Source: Sphingomonas mali NBRC 15500
GTDB taxonomy: Bacteria > Pseudomonadota > Alphaproteobacteria > Sphingomonadales > Sphingomonadaceae
DNA length: 64,000 bases
Direction: 5' to 3'
Assembly (NCBI RefSeq): GCF_001598415.1
Contig: NZ_BCYX01000001.1
Coordinates: 186,001-250,000, forward strand
Numbering within the stretch: the stretch's first letter is position 1; each line of letters begins with the position of its first letter. The position numbers and the translations under genes were made by a program. The notes under the pieces are model-generated. The model made no database searches, had not been told where the DNA came from, and saw only the letters and a program-made list of their open reading frames with translations. Positions 35,496-43,605 of the stretch are shown in pieces.

Positions 35496-37430
35496 ATGCG
35501 GGGCTTCGGGAAATTGTTGATAGCGACGTCTGCGCTGGGCTGCCTGTTGGCGGTTGCGGATAGCGTCACTGCAGCGCCGCCGCGTGAGGCCGAGCGGCTC
35601 GATCGCGGGCTGATCGCGTCGCCGGCCAAGGGTGGGGGCTGGCTGGTCAGCTGGCGCCTGCTGGATAGCGACGCGCGCAATGTCGGCTTTGACGTCTATC
35701 GCGACGGGCGCCGCATCAACGCCAAACCGATCTCCGAAACCACCTCGTTCGTCGATCCCACCGGGTCGGCGGCCGCGCATTATACGCTGCGCATCGCCGG
35801 CACTCCCGCGACAAGCAAGGCGAGCGTTCCCGCGATCATGATGCCCAAGGGGTATCTGTCGATCCCGCTGACCCCGCCACCGGGCGGAACGGAGCCCGAT
35901 GGAGAATCCTACACCTACTCCGCCAACGACGTGTCGGTCGGCGACCTCGACGGCGACGGCCGGTACGAGCTCATCCTCAAATGGGATCCGAGCAACAGCC
36001 ACGACAACAGCCAGGCAGGCTATACCGGCGACGTTTTCGTCGACGCCTATACGCTGGACGGCAAGCGGCTGTGGCGGATCGATCTGGGCAGGAACATTCG
36101 CGCCGGCGCGCATTACACCCAATTCCAGGTGTTCGATTTCGACGGCGATGGCCGCGCCGAAGTGGCGATGAAAACCGCCGACGGTACGGTCGACGGCACC
36201 GGCAAGGTCATCGGCGACGCCAAGGCCGACTGGCGCAGCCATGGCGGTGAGGTGCCGCAGCCCGACCGTACCGGCGCCAAGCTGCTCGCCGACGGTACCA
36301 AGGTGGCGCCGCTCAAGGGCCGCATCCTGAAGGGCCCCGAATATCTCACCGTATTCGACGGCCGCACCGGCCGGGCGCTGGCCACCATGCCTTACGACCC
36401 TCCCCGCTATCCCGGCGGCAATCCGACCTTCGAACAACTGCGCGACACCTGGGGGGACGGCTATGCCAACCGCGCGGACCGCTTCCTGGCTGGCACCGCC
36501 TATCTCGACGGGCGCCACCCCAGCATGATCTTCGGCCGCGGCTATTACGCCCGCACGGCGATCGCCGCCTGGGATTATCGCGGCGGCAAGCTGACTAGGC
36601 GCTGGCTGTTCGATTCGGCGGCGCCCGGCAATGGCGACTACGGCAATCGCGGCAATCATCAGCTCAGCATCGCCGATGTCGATGGCGACGGCCGTGACGA
36701 GGTGATCTATGGATCGATGGCGGTCGACGACGATGGCAAGGGGCTATGGACCGACCCGCTCTATCACGGCGACACGATGCATGTCGGCGACCTCGATCCT
36801 CTCCGTCCGGGGCTCGAGAAATGGGGCGTGTTCGAAGAGGTGAAGGCGAATGGCGGGCTCGGCTCGGGCCTGCTCGACGCGCGCACGGGCGAAGTCCTGT
36901 GGACCAAGCCGGCCGAAACGGACACTGGGCGCGGCGTAGCCGCCGATATCGACCCACGCTATGTCGGAGATGAATTCTGGGGATCGAACAGCCGTGACCT
37001 GTTCGATGTCCATGGCAAGGCGATCGGCCCGGCGCCGCGGCAGACCAATTTCGCGATCTATTGGGATGGCGATTTTCTGCAGGAGTTGCTCGACGGCACG
37101 ACGATCAGCAAATGGGACTGGAATACCGGCACCGCCATCACCTTGCTGCATCCCGACGACGTCGCGTCGAATAACGGAACCAAGGCCACCCCTGCCCTTC
37201 AGGCCGACATCCTGGGCGATTGGCGCGAGGAGGTGGTGTGGCGCTCGGCCGACAATCGCGAGCTCCGCATCTACACCACGCCCTATCCGACGACGCACCG
37301 ATTGGTCACGCTGATGCAGGATCCGGTCTACCGCGCCGGCGTGGCGTGGCAGAACACCGCCTATAACCAGCCCCCACATCTCAGCTACTTTCCGGGCGCC
37401 TTGAAACCAAGCGAGACAGCGGCGCAATAG
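35496..37430 (+). CDS. Rhamnogalacturonan lyase, PL11
   Basis: A 644-residue exported lyase that cuts the rhamnose-galacturonate backbone of RG-I by beta-elimination. After a signal peptide (about 1-27, ending TAAP) and a fibronectin-like stretch (GGGWLVSWRLLDSDARNVGFDVYRD), an eight-bladed propeller follows with repeated calcium-binding loops: GDLDGDGRYE, FDFDGDGRAE and ADVDGDGRDE. Family signatures NSHDNSQAGYTG and KTADGTVDGTG are present. Size and layout match B. subtilis YesW/YesX. GGGAGAGGA lies just before the ATG at 35496. It is divergent from the TonB receptor operon and sits alone on this strand. Confidence 0.94.
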   Translation: MRGFGKLLIATSALGCLLAVADSVTAAPPREAERLDRGLIASPAKGGGWLVSWRLLDSDARNVGFDVYRDGRRINAKPISETTSFVDPTGSAAAHYTLRIAGTPATSKASVPAIMMPKGYLSIPLTPPPGGTEPDGESYTYSANDVSVGDLDGDGRYELILKWDPSNSHDNSQAGYTGDVFVDAYTLDGKRLWRIDLGRNIRAGAHYTQFQVFDFDGDGRAEVAMKTADGTVDGTGKVIGDAKADWRSHGGEVPQPDRTGAKLLADGTKVAPLKGRILKGPEYLTVFDGRTGRALATMPYDPPRYPGGNPTFEQLRDTWGDGYANRADRFLAGTAYLDGRHPSMIFGRGYYARTAIAAWDYRGGKLTRRWLFDSAAPGNGDYGNRGNHQLSIADVDGDGRDEVIYGSMAVDDDGKGLWTDPLYHGDTMHVGDLDPLRPGLEKWGVFEEVKANGGLGSGLLDARTGEVLWTKPAETDTGRGVAADIDPRYVGDEFWGSNSRDLFDVHGKAIGPAPRQTNFAIYWDGDFLQELLDGTTISKWDWNTGTAITLLHPDDVASNNGTKATPALQADILGDWREEVVWRSADNRELRIYTTPYPTTHRLVTLMQDPVYRAGVAWQNTAYNQPPHLSYFPGALKPSETAAQ

Positions 37431-37466
37431 GTTGCGCCGCCCCACCGGCGTCATGGAGTAAGGTGG

Positions 37467-38456
37467 TCAGCCAGGCCAGCCGTGATCGCGGCCCCACGCC
37501 ACGAACAGGTCCAACCACGGCACCGGCGTGCCGTCCTTATGGTTGGCCGGCGGGCCGTGACCGCCCTTTTCGAACACCATCAATTCGGCCGCGACCTTCG
37601 CCGCCTTCAGCGCCTCGAACATCAGCATCGCATTGCGGAACGGCACCACCGGGTCATCGCCGTTGCAGGCGACGAAGCTGGGCGGCATCGACGCCGGCAA
37701 GTCGCGTTGCGCCGAATAGCGCTGCTGCCATTGCGGATCCGCAGCGTGCGCGCCGAGTAATTCGCGGCGCGACTGGGCATGGACGCCGTCGTCGAGCATC
37801 GTGATGACCGGGAAGAACAGCCCCGCCACGACGGGCGCTGCGGACAGGCGATCGGCGGCGTCCTGCGGCTGATAAGTCGAAAGCGCGGAGCGGCTCGCCA
37901 GCCGCGCCGCGAGATGTCCGCCGGCGGAAAAACCGGTGACCGCGACGCGCGCCGGATCGACCGTCCAGCGCGTGCCCGCACCGGCGCGGATCACCCGCAT
38001 GGCGCGCTGCGCATCCTGGAGCGGCGTGTCGGGGCCGGCCGCCCAATTATCGTGCGGCAGCCGATACAGAAGCTCGAACGCGGTAATCCCGCGTGCGGCG
38101 AAGTCGCGCGCGATGCCGCCGCCCGTACGGCCCACCGCAACGCGCGCATAACCGCCACCCGGACAAATGAGCACCGCCGCGCCGGTCGGCTTGGCCGGCT
38201 TGACCACAGTCAGCATCGGCGACGCGACATGCGGCCATGCGATATCGTCGACGCCGCCGTTGGGCGATCTCTTGACCCATTGTTCGACCACCGCCGGCGT
38301 CGGTGCGCCGGGCGGCGCCTTCGGCCAGATCGGGAAGCGATCGACCGTAACGCCCTCGCCCCTCGGGTCTGGCGCGCCCGGCGCCGCGCTCAGGGTCGCA
38401 GGAAGGGCAAAAGATGCGGCGATGGAGCCGGCGATCAGCGTGCGGCGCGTCGGCAT
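37467..38456 (-). CDS. Tat-exported alpha/beta-hydrolase esterase (BD-FAE/acetylxylan-esterase-like)
   Basis: A 329-residue esterase with a twin-arginine leader (MPTRRTLIAGSIAASFALP). The oxyanion loop CPGGGYARVA (about 98-107), the nucleophile Ser177 in GFSAGGHLAARL, the acid in CNGDDPVVP and the His in EKGGHGPP are all in place. Relatives deacetylate xylan or pectin fragments. GGAGGG precedes the ATG at 38456, which overlaps the stop of the upstream gene by one base (TGATG). It is the last of three esterase genes in a leftward operon and probably removes acetyl groups from rhamnogalacturonan. Confidence 0.9.
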   Translation of the reverse strand: MPTRRTLIAGSIAASFALPATLSAAPGAPDPRGEGVTVDRFPIWPKAPPGAPTPAVVEQWVKRSPNGGVDDIAWPHVASPMLTVVKPAKPTGAAVLICPGGGYARVAVGRTGGGIARDFAARGITAFELLYRLPHDNWAAGPDTPLQDAQRAMRVIRAGAGTRWTVDPARVAVTGFSAGGHLAARLASRSALSTYQPQDAADRLSAAPVVAGLFFPVITMLDDGVHAQSRRELLGAHAADPQWQQRYSAQRDLPASMPPSFVACNGDDPVVPFRNAMLMFEALKAAKVAAELMVFEKGGHGPPANHKDGTPVPWLDLFVAWGRDHGWPG

Positions 38457-39688
38457 CAATTGCCCTCCGGACGGCGCGCGTCGTGCGCGCTGCTGGGCGC
38501 CAGCCGAAAACTCGCCGGATCGGGCGGGCGAGCCGGATCGAACGGCGGAAGGTCGGATTTCAGATGCCGCGCCAGCGGTAGCTTCGCATCCGCCAGTCCC
38601 TTCGCCACGCATCGCGCCAGCACCCAGGCGCCGTAATTGTCATGATGCGTCGCGTCCTTGCCGTTGTCGTTGAAGGCAATCGGCGCCCGATCCGGCCCCA
38701 GCGCCTCATAAAAGGTCATGCTCATGGCATTGAGGTCGATCACCGGCACATTGAGCTCGGCGCCGACCGCCTTCACCGCCGCGGCATAGTCGGTCAGGGT
38801 CGGACGGATTTTCATGCCCGTCCAGAAACGCCGCTCGGGAGAGCTGACCAGCACCGGCGTGACGCCGCGCCTGCGGAACTCGGCGATCCAGGCGCGCAGA
38901 TAATCGCGATAGGTCGTCTCGGCCGCGGCGTAGGTCTGCGGCCAGTTCGCCTTTTGATCGTTATGGCCGAACTGGATCAATGCCCAGTCGCCGGGCTTGG
39001 CCAGTTCGAGCACCTTGGCGAAGCGCAATTCGGTCATGAACGACTTCATCGTCTCGCCGCTCTCGGCATGGTTGGCGATGGCGATGTCGGGGGCGAAAAA
39101 GGCGGGAAGCATCTGTCCCCAGCTCGCGGCCGGCTCGGCCGGCTGGTCGGTGACGGTGGAATCGCCGAGCAGGAACATCGTGGGCAATGTCACCGGTTCG
39201 ATCGCGATCGCGGTCACACCGGGATGCTCGCCGAGTATCTCCAGCGTCAGCTTGTCGTCCCAGCTGAACGAGCCCTTCTCGCGCGGCTTCAGCAGCACCT
39301 GCGATCCGCCGGGCGCATTGGGCGGCGGGGGCGCCAATTTGGCATCGCGCACGTTGACGATGAAGCTGACGGTCGCGTGTCGTCCGGCCGCGACCTTCAG
39401 GGCATCGACCATCAGGCGGCGCGACTCCGCCTTGATCGTCGTCTCGGTCGCCAAGTTCGGAAGGCCGATCGTCACCGTCACGCGGTAATTGCCTGGTGCG
39501 GCCGCGACCGAGAACAGCCGGTCGCTGCCCGCTTCATAGCCATATCCATCCGCATAGGCGCGGCCTGGTGCGACCGCGACGGTATCGGCGGATGCCGGCG
39601 CAGTGCCCAGCGCGAAGCGGCGGACCTGGGCGGACGCGGGCTGGATCGTCGCGGCGGCGATCATCGCGACGATCGGGATCAGGCGCAT
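38456..39688 (-). CDS. SGNH-family rhamnogalacturonan acetylesterase with N-terminal beta domain
   Basis: A 410-residue exported enzyme of the CE12 type. A signal peptide (about 1-20) and an N-terminal beta-rich domain (about 20-165, with YADGYGYEAGSDRLFSVAA and GNYRVTVTIG) precede the SGNH hydrolase core: GDST (175-178, nucleophile Ser177), GHND (241-244) and the Asp/His pair in DATHHDNYGA (345-354). It resembles B. subtilis YxiM/YesY-type pectin esterases. Its start overlaps the upstream acetylesterase gene by ten bases and its stop touches the next esterase, so the three are translated together. Confidence 0.91.
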   Translation of the reverse strand: MRLIPIVAMIAAATIQPASAQVRRFALGTAPASADTVAVAPGRAYADGYGYEAGSDRLFSVAAAPGNYRVTVTIGLPNLATETTIKAESRRLMVDALKVAAGRHATVSFIVNVRDAKLAPPPPNAPGGSQVLLKPREKGSFSWDDKLTLEILGEHPGVTAIAIEPVTLPTMFLLGDSTVTDQPAEPAASWGQMLPAFFAPDIAIANHAESGETMKSFMTELRFAKVLELAKPGDWALIQFGHNDQKANWPQTYAAAETTYRDYLRAWIAEFRRRGVTPVLVSSPERRFWTGMKIRPTLTDYAAAVKAVGAELNVPVIDLNAMSMTFYEALGPDRAPIAFNDNGKDATHHDNYGAWVLARCVAKGLADAKLPLARHLKSDLPPFDPARPPDPASFRLAPSSAHDARRPEGN

Positions 39689-40479
39689 GACGGCCCGCCG
39701 ACCGGAATAGTGCGGGTCAGCGCGGGCACGTGTGGCGTCACTCGCTTCGAAATCGGCAGGCGCAACGCCTTGAGGCCCATCGCCACCAGGTCGGCAATAT
39801 GGCGCGCGCCGACCTCGCTGAAATGCGTGTCGTCGGACACCCCGTTGGGATAGCCGGGGGCCCCCGCCGCACCGTCATAATGCAGATAATAGGTCTTGGC
39901 GGCATCCGCGCCCAGCGCCTGGACCATTGCCTGCGAGCTCTTGCCCAGGTCGATCAGTGGCGTGTGCGTTTCCTTCGCCACACGGCGCGCGGCATCGGCA
40001 TAGGTGGAGAAACTCGGCTGCTCGACGCCGTCCTTGAAATCGCGACGCGCGACCGGGGTCAGGATGACCGCCCTCGCCCCTGCCCTCTTCGCCACGTCGA
40101 GAAAGCGGTGGAGATTGGCGATATATTGCTCGATCGTCGTGTACCGTTCGGGTTTGTCGATGCTCGCGTCGTTATGGCCGAACTGGATCAGCAGGGTGTC
40201 GCCCTTCCTCAGATCGGCGGCGATCTTGTCGAGCCGGCCTTCGCGGATGAAGCTGTTGGTGCTGCGACCACCAATCGCGCGATTCTCGATCGTCACGCCC
40301 GGACCCACGGCGCACCGCAGCATCGTGCCCCATCCCGACTGAGGATATCTGTCGGGCTTGTAATCCTGTGCGGTCGAATCGCTGGCGATGAAGATGCGCA
40401 TTGGCGCCGGCGACGATGCCTGCACGCTTGCCGCCACGAAGATGGCCAAAGCCCCGATCAGCACGCTGGGCACCCGCAT
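39679..40479 (-). CDS. SGNH-family rhamnogalacturonan acetylesterase (single-domain)
   Basis: A 266-residue exported CE12-like esterase. After a signal peptide (about 1-21) come SDST (33-36, Ser35), the Gly/Asn block NRAIGGRSTNSF, GHND (101-104) and the catalytic Asp/His in SDDTHFSEVG (215-224). It lacks the N-terminal beta domain of its downstream neighbour, so the two probably attack different acetyl positions or chain lengths. GGAGAGAGAG lies just before the ATG at 40479. It is first in the leftward esterase operon and divergent from the exo-lyase-like gene. Confidence 0.91.
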   Translation of the reverse strand: MRVPSVLIGALAIFVAASVQASSPAPMRIFIASDSTAQDYKPDRYPQSGWGTMLRCAVGPGVTIENRAIGGRSTNSFIREGRLDKIAADLRKGDTLLIQFGHNDASIDKPERYTTIEQYIANLHRFLDVAKRAGARAVILTPVARRDFKDGVEQPSFSTYADAARRVAKETHTPLIDLGKSSQAMVQALGADAAKTYYLHYDGAAGAPGYPNGVSDDTHFSEVGARHIADLVAMGLKALRLPISKRVTPHVPALTRTIPVGGPSCA

Positions 40480-40831
40480 CTCTCTCTCCTTCGTTGTCTG
40501 TTCCGCATTATGCAACCGCGTCCTACAAGCCGCAACCGGCTGAGATATTTTGCTACAATTTTCCCAATATGTAGACATTGCCTCTACATTTCGGGACATG
40601 CTAGGCAGATGGCCGGACAGATCAACGCGCGGCTACAGCGCGGGAAAGCAGGGGAAGAGGCGATGATGCGATGGGCATAATCCGGCCGGCTGGCATACCC
40701 TTCGGCATATGCGCCGCGATCCATATGGGCTCTGACGTCGGCCATCATTCGTGCGGCCGATCCGAGGTGCGCATAGCTCCGAGCCCGCTGTCTATTCGTC
40801 CGCCCATCCCCTGCCTTTGATGGAGAGAGAA
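40480..40831. promoter_or_regulatory. Divergent regulatory region with ATGTAGA-N7-TCTACAT palindrome
   Basis: About 350 bases between the esterase operon and the exo-lyase-like gene, with no supported gene. At 40569-40589 there is a perfect seven-base inverted repeat with a seven-base spacer, and CTACA at 40553-40557 pairs with TGTAG at 40570-40574 as an overlapping second repeat. The AT-rich patch 40540-40592 is likely the operator/promoter core controlled by one of the locus regulators. Confidence 0.5.
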
Positions 40832-43546
40832 ATGAACCTGAGCCGTCGCGACGCGCTGAAGGCCGGCCTGTTGGCGGGGGTGACAACCATTATTCCGATC
40901 AGGTTGGACGCCGCGCCGGCCGGTTTCGTCCCCGCGCCCGTGCACTGGATCGACGGGCAGACGCCCGCCATGCATAGCGGCCAGACCTTTGGGGTCGCCT
41001 GGCCGCGCGGGACGATCAAGCACGACAGGCCCCTGACCGTTCTCGACGGCGCGGGAAAGCCGGTCCCATCGCAAGGCTGGACCACCGCGACCTGGCCCGA
41101 CGGGTCGGTCAAATGGACCGCGCACGCGATTCCGGCCGACCTGTCGCCGGATGTACTGACCGTCACGCGCGGCCGGCCTTTGTCGCCAACCCAGCCGGTT
41201 GCGGTCGCGGAGAGCGCCGCCGCGGTCACGATCCGCATCGGCGACCTCGCCTGGGAAATCGCGAAGGGCGGCGACGCACTGATCCGGTCGGCGACGCAGG
41301 GCGGCAGGACGGTGCTCGGCCCCGTCTCGCTGGTCGGGTCGTCGCGCACCGACCCGATCCATGGCGCCGACACGCCCTTCACCGGCCGGATCGACACCGT
41401 GACGGTCGAGCAGCGCGGACCGGTCCGCGCCGTGGTGCGGATCGACGGCCACCATATGTCGGGCGAGCGCGCCTGGATGCCGTTCACCGTCCGCCTCTAC
41501 GCCTATGCCGGATCGGCGGGCCTGCGCATCGTACATTCGGTCGTATTCGATGGCAGCGCGAGCCGTGATTTCCTGTCCTCGCTCGGCATCAGCGCGGCGG
41601 TGCCGATGCGCGGCGAGCTTCATGATCGTCACGTCCGCTTTGCCACCGATGGCCAGATGTTCGCGGAGGGCGTTCGCCCACTGACCGGGCTGCGTCGCGA
41701 CCCCGGCAAGGCATTTCGCGACGCCCAGATCGCTGGCCGCGCAACACCCCCGCTCGACCAGATGGCAGGAGCGGTCCGCGCGACGCTGCAACGCATTCCC
41801 GCCTGGGGCGACTTTCGCCTGGAGCAGCCAACCGCCAACGGCTGGGCGCTGACCAAGCGCACTGGTCACGATCAGGGATGGGTCGACGCGGCGGAGGGGC
41901 GGCGCGCACCCGGCCTTGCCTATGTCGGCGGACCGGACGGAGGAGCCGCGATCGGCGTCCGCTATTTCTGGCAACGGCATCCAACCGCGCTGCACATCGA
42001 TGGCGCCACGGGCGACACCGCAAAACTGACCGCCTGGCTCTGGTCGCCCGAGGCGCCCGCCATGGACCTGCGCCCCTATCACGGGACGATGGGGATGGAG
42101 GGCTATGACGCGCAGAATGAGGGGCTGTCGGTCACCTATGAGGATTATGAGCCCGGCTGGGACGACGCTTCGGGCATCGCGCGCACCAGCGAATTGATGC
42201 TGTGGGCGCTACCCGCCACGCCCGATCACGGCACGCTGGCGGCAATGGCCGCCGCTCAGGCGCAACCGCCGCAATTGATGGCCGCAGCCGCCCATCTCCA
42301 TGCCGCCGGAATATTCGCCGATTATGGCCTTCCCGACCGCTCGACTCCCAACCGCACCGCGATCGAAAACCAGCTGTCCAACCTGGTCGATTTCTATGCC
42401 GGAGAGGTCGATCGCCGCTCCTGGTACGGTTTCTGGAACCATGGCGATGTGATGCACACCTATGACAGCGATCGCCATCGCTGGCGCTATGACATTGGCG
42501 GTTTCGCCTGGGACAATAGCGAGCTCTCGACCGACCTGTGGCTATGGTATCAGGCGCTCCGCACCGGCGACGCCCAAACGTGGCGCCTTGCCGAAGCGAT
42601 GACGCGCCACACCAGCGAGGTCGACGTCTATCACACCGGACGTTTCGCCGGCCTCGGCACGCGCCATGGCGTGCAACATTGGGGCGACAGCTCGAAACAG
42701 CCGCGCGTCAGCAATGCCAGCTACCGCCGCATCTATTATTATCTGACCGCCGATGAGCGGGTCGGCGATCTGATGCGCGCGCTGATCACCTCCGATCGCG
42801 CGTTGATCAATGTCGAGATCGGGCGAAAGGTCCCCGGCGCCAAGAAGCCGCAATTGCCGCCCGGCACGATCGAGATGACTTTCGGCACCACTTGGTGCCC
42901 CCTCGCCGCGGCCTGGCTGACCGAGTGGGAGCGGACCGGGAACACCAAGTGGCGCGATCGGATCGTCGCGGGGCTGGAGACGATCGGCCACCTGCCGCAC
43001 GGCTGGATGACCGGGAGCGCGCCTTTCGAATTGGCGACGGGTCGCTTCATCGACCAGAAGCGCGGAATCGGGCTGTCCCATCTCAATGCCGTATTCGGCG
43101 CGGTGGAAGTGAGTTCGGAGCTGTTGCGCCTGCTCGACGCTCCTTCCTATCGCAACGCATGGCTCGAATATTGCCGCTGGTACAACGCACCGCAGGCCGA
43201 ATATCTGGCGAAATTCGGCCCGCCGTTCGGGCCGCGCAACCTGCGCGAGGGACATTCGCGGCTGACCGCCTACGCGGCATTCCAGGAGAAGGATGCCGCG
43301 CTGGCGACACGCGCGGCCGGCGAGTTCCTGTCGGGCGACGCCGGGCTCGGCACCTGGCCGCGCGACCCGCGGCATATGGTCGATAATGTGCTCGAATGGC
43401 CGGGCGTGTCGACCAACGCCTCGGCGCAATGGGGACTGGCGGCGATCCAGTGCCTGGCCTTGATACCCGAAGCGCTCGACCGCGTGCCGATCGTCGCGCC
43501 CGACGCTCCCGGACGCCGGCGGCTGGGCGATTCCGGCCGCGACTAG
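40832..43546 (+). CDS. Tat-exported exo-rhamnogalacturonan-lyase-like protein (PcRGLX/YetA-like)
   Basis: A 904-residue protein with a twin-arginine leader (LSRRDALKAGLLAGVTT). The N-terminal block GVAWPRGTIKHD with ATWPDGSVKWTAHAI is the beta domain typical of the YetA/PcRGLX family. The middle third is beta-rich and the last 400 residues form a helical barrel (WYGFWNHGDVMHTYD, NSELSTDLWLWY, TSEVDVYHTGRFAGLGTRHG). A characterised fungal relative is an exo-acting rhamnogalacturonan lyase, and B. subtilis yetA lies among RG-I genes. GGAGAGAG precedes the ATG at 40832. Assignment rests on pattern and context and should be read as lyase-like. Confidence 0.78.
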   Translation: MNLSRRDALKAGLLAGVTTIIPIRLDAAPAGFVPAPVHWIDGQTPAMHSGQTFGVAWPRGTIKHDRPLTVLDGAGKPVPSQGWTTATWPDGSVKWTAHAIPADLSPDVLTVTRGRPLSPTQPVAVAESAAAVTIRIGDLAWEIAKGGDALIRSATQGGRTVLGPVSLVGSSRTDPIHGADTPFTGRIDTVTVEQRGPVRAVVRIDGHHMSGERAWMPFTVRLYAYAGSAGLRIVHSVVFDGSASRDFLSSLGISAAVPMRGELHDRHVRFATDGQMFAEGVRPLTGLRRDPGKAFRDAQIAGRATPPLDQMAGAVRATLQRIPAWGDFRLEQPTANGWALTKRTGHDQGWVDAAEGRRAPGLAYVGGPDGGAAIGVRYFWQRHPTALHIDGATGDTAKLTAWLWSPEAPAMDLRPYHGTMGMEGYDAQNEGLSVTYEDYEPGWDDASGIARTSELMLWALPATPDHGTLAAMAAAQAQPPQLMAAAAHLHAAGIFADYGLPDRSTPNRTAIENQLSNLVDFYAGEVDRRSWYGFWNHGDVMHTYDSDRHRWRYDIGGFAWDNSELSTDLWLWYQALRTGDAQTWRLAEAMTRHTSEVDVYHTGRFAGLGTRHGVQHWGDSSKQPRVSNASYRRIYYYLTADERVGDLMRALITSDRALINVEIGRKVPGAKKPQLPPGTIEMTFGTTWCPLAAAWLTEWERTGNTKWRDRIVAGLETIGHLPHGWMTGSAPFELATGRFIDQKRGIGLSHLNAVFGAVEVSSELLRLLDAPSYRNAWLEYCRWYNAPQAEYLAKFGPPFGPRNLREGHSRLTAYAAFQEKDAALATRAAGEFLSGDAGLGTWPRDPRHMVDNVLEWPGVSTNASAQWGLAAIQCLALIPEALDRVPIVAPDAPGRRRLGDSGRD

Positions 43547-43605
43547 GGTGCCGCAAACACTTGGGGATTTGTTGAAAACGCGCGCTACACGGTCGGAGTA
43601 GGAAT

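Noticed and set aside
37421..37438. GGCGCAA-TAGG-TTGCGCC hairpin at the PL11 stop codon as terminator
   Set aside because: Seven-base stem but no T run follows on either strand, so intrinsic termination is not supported.
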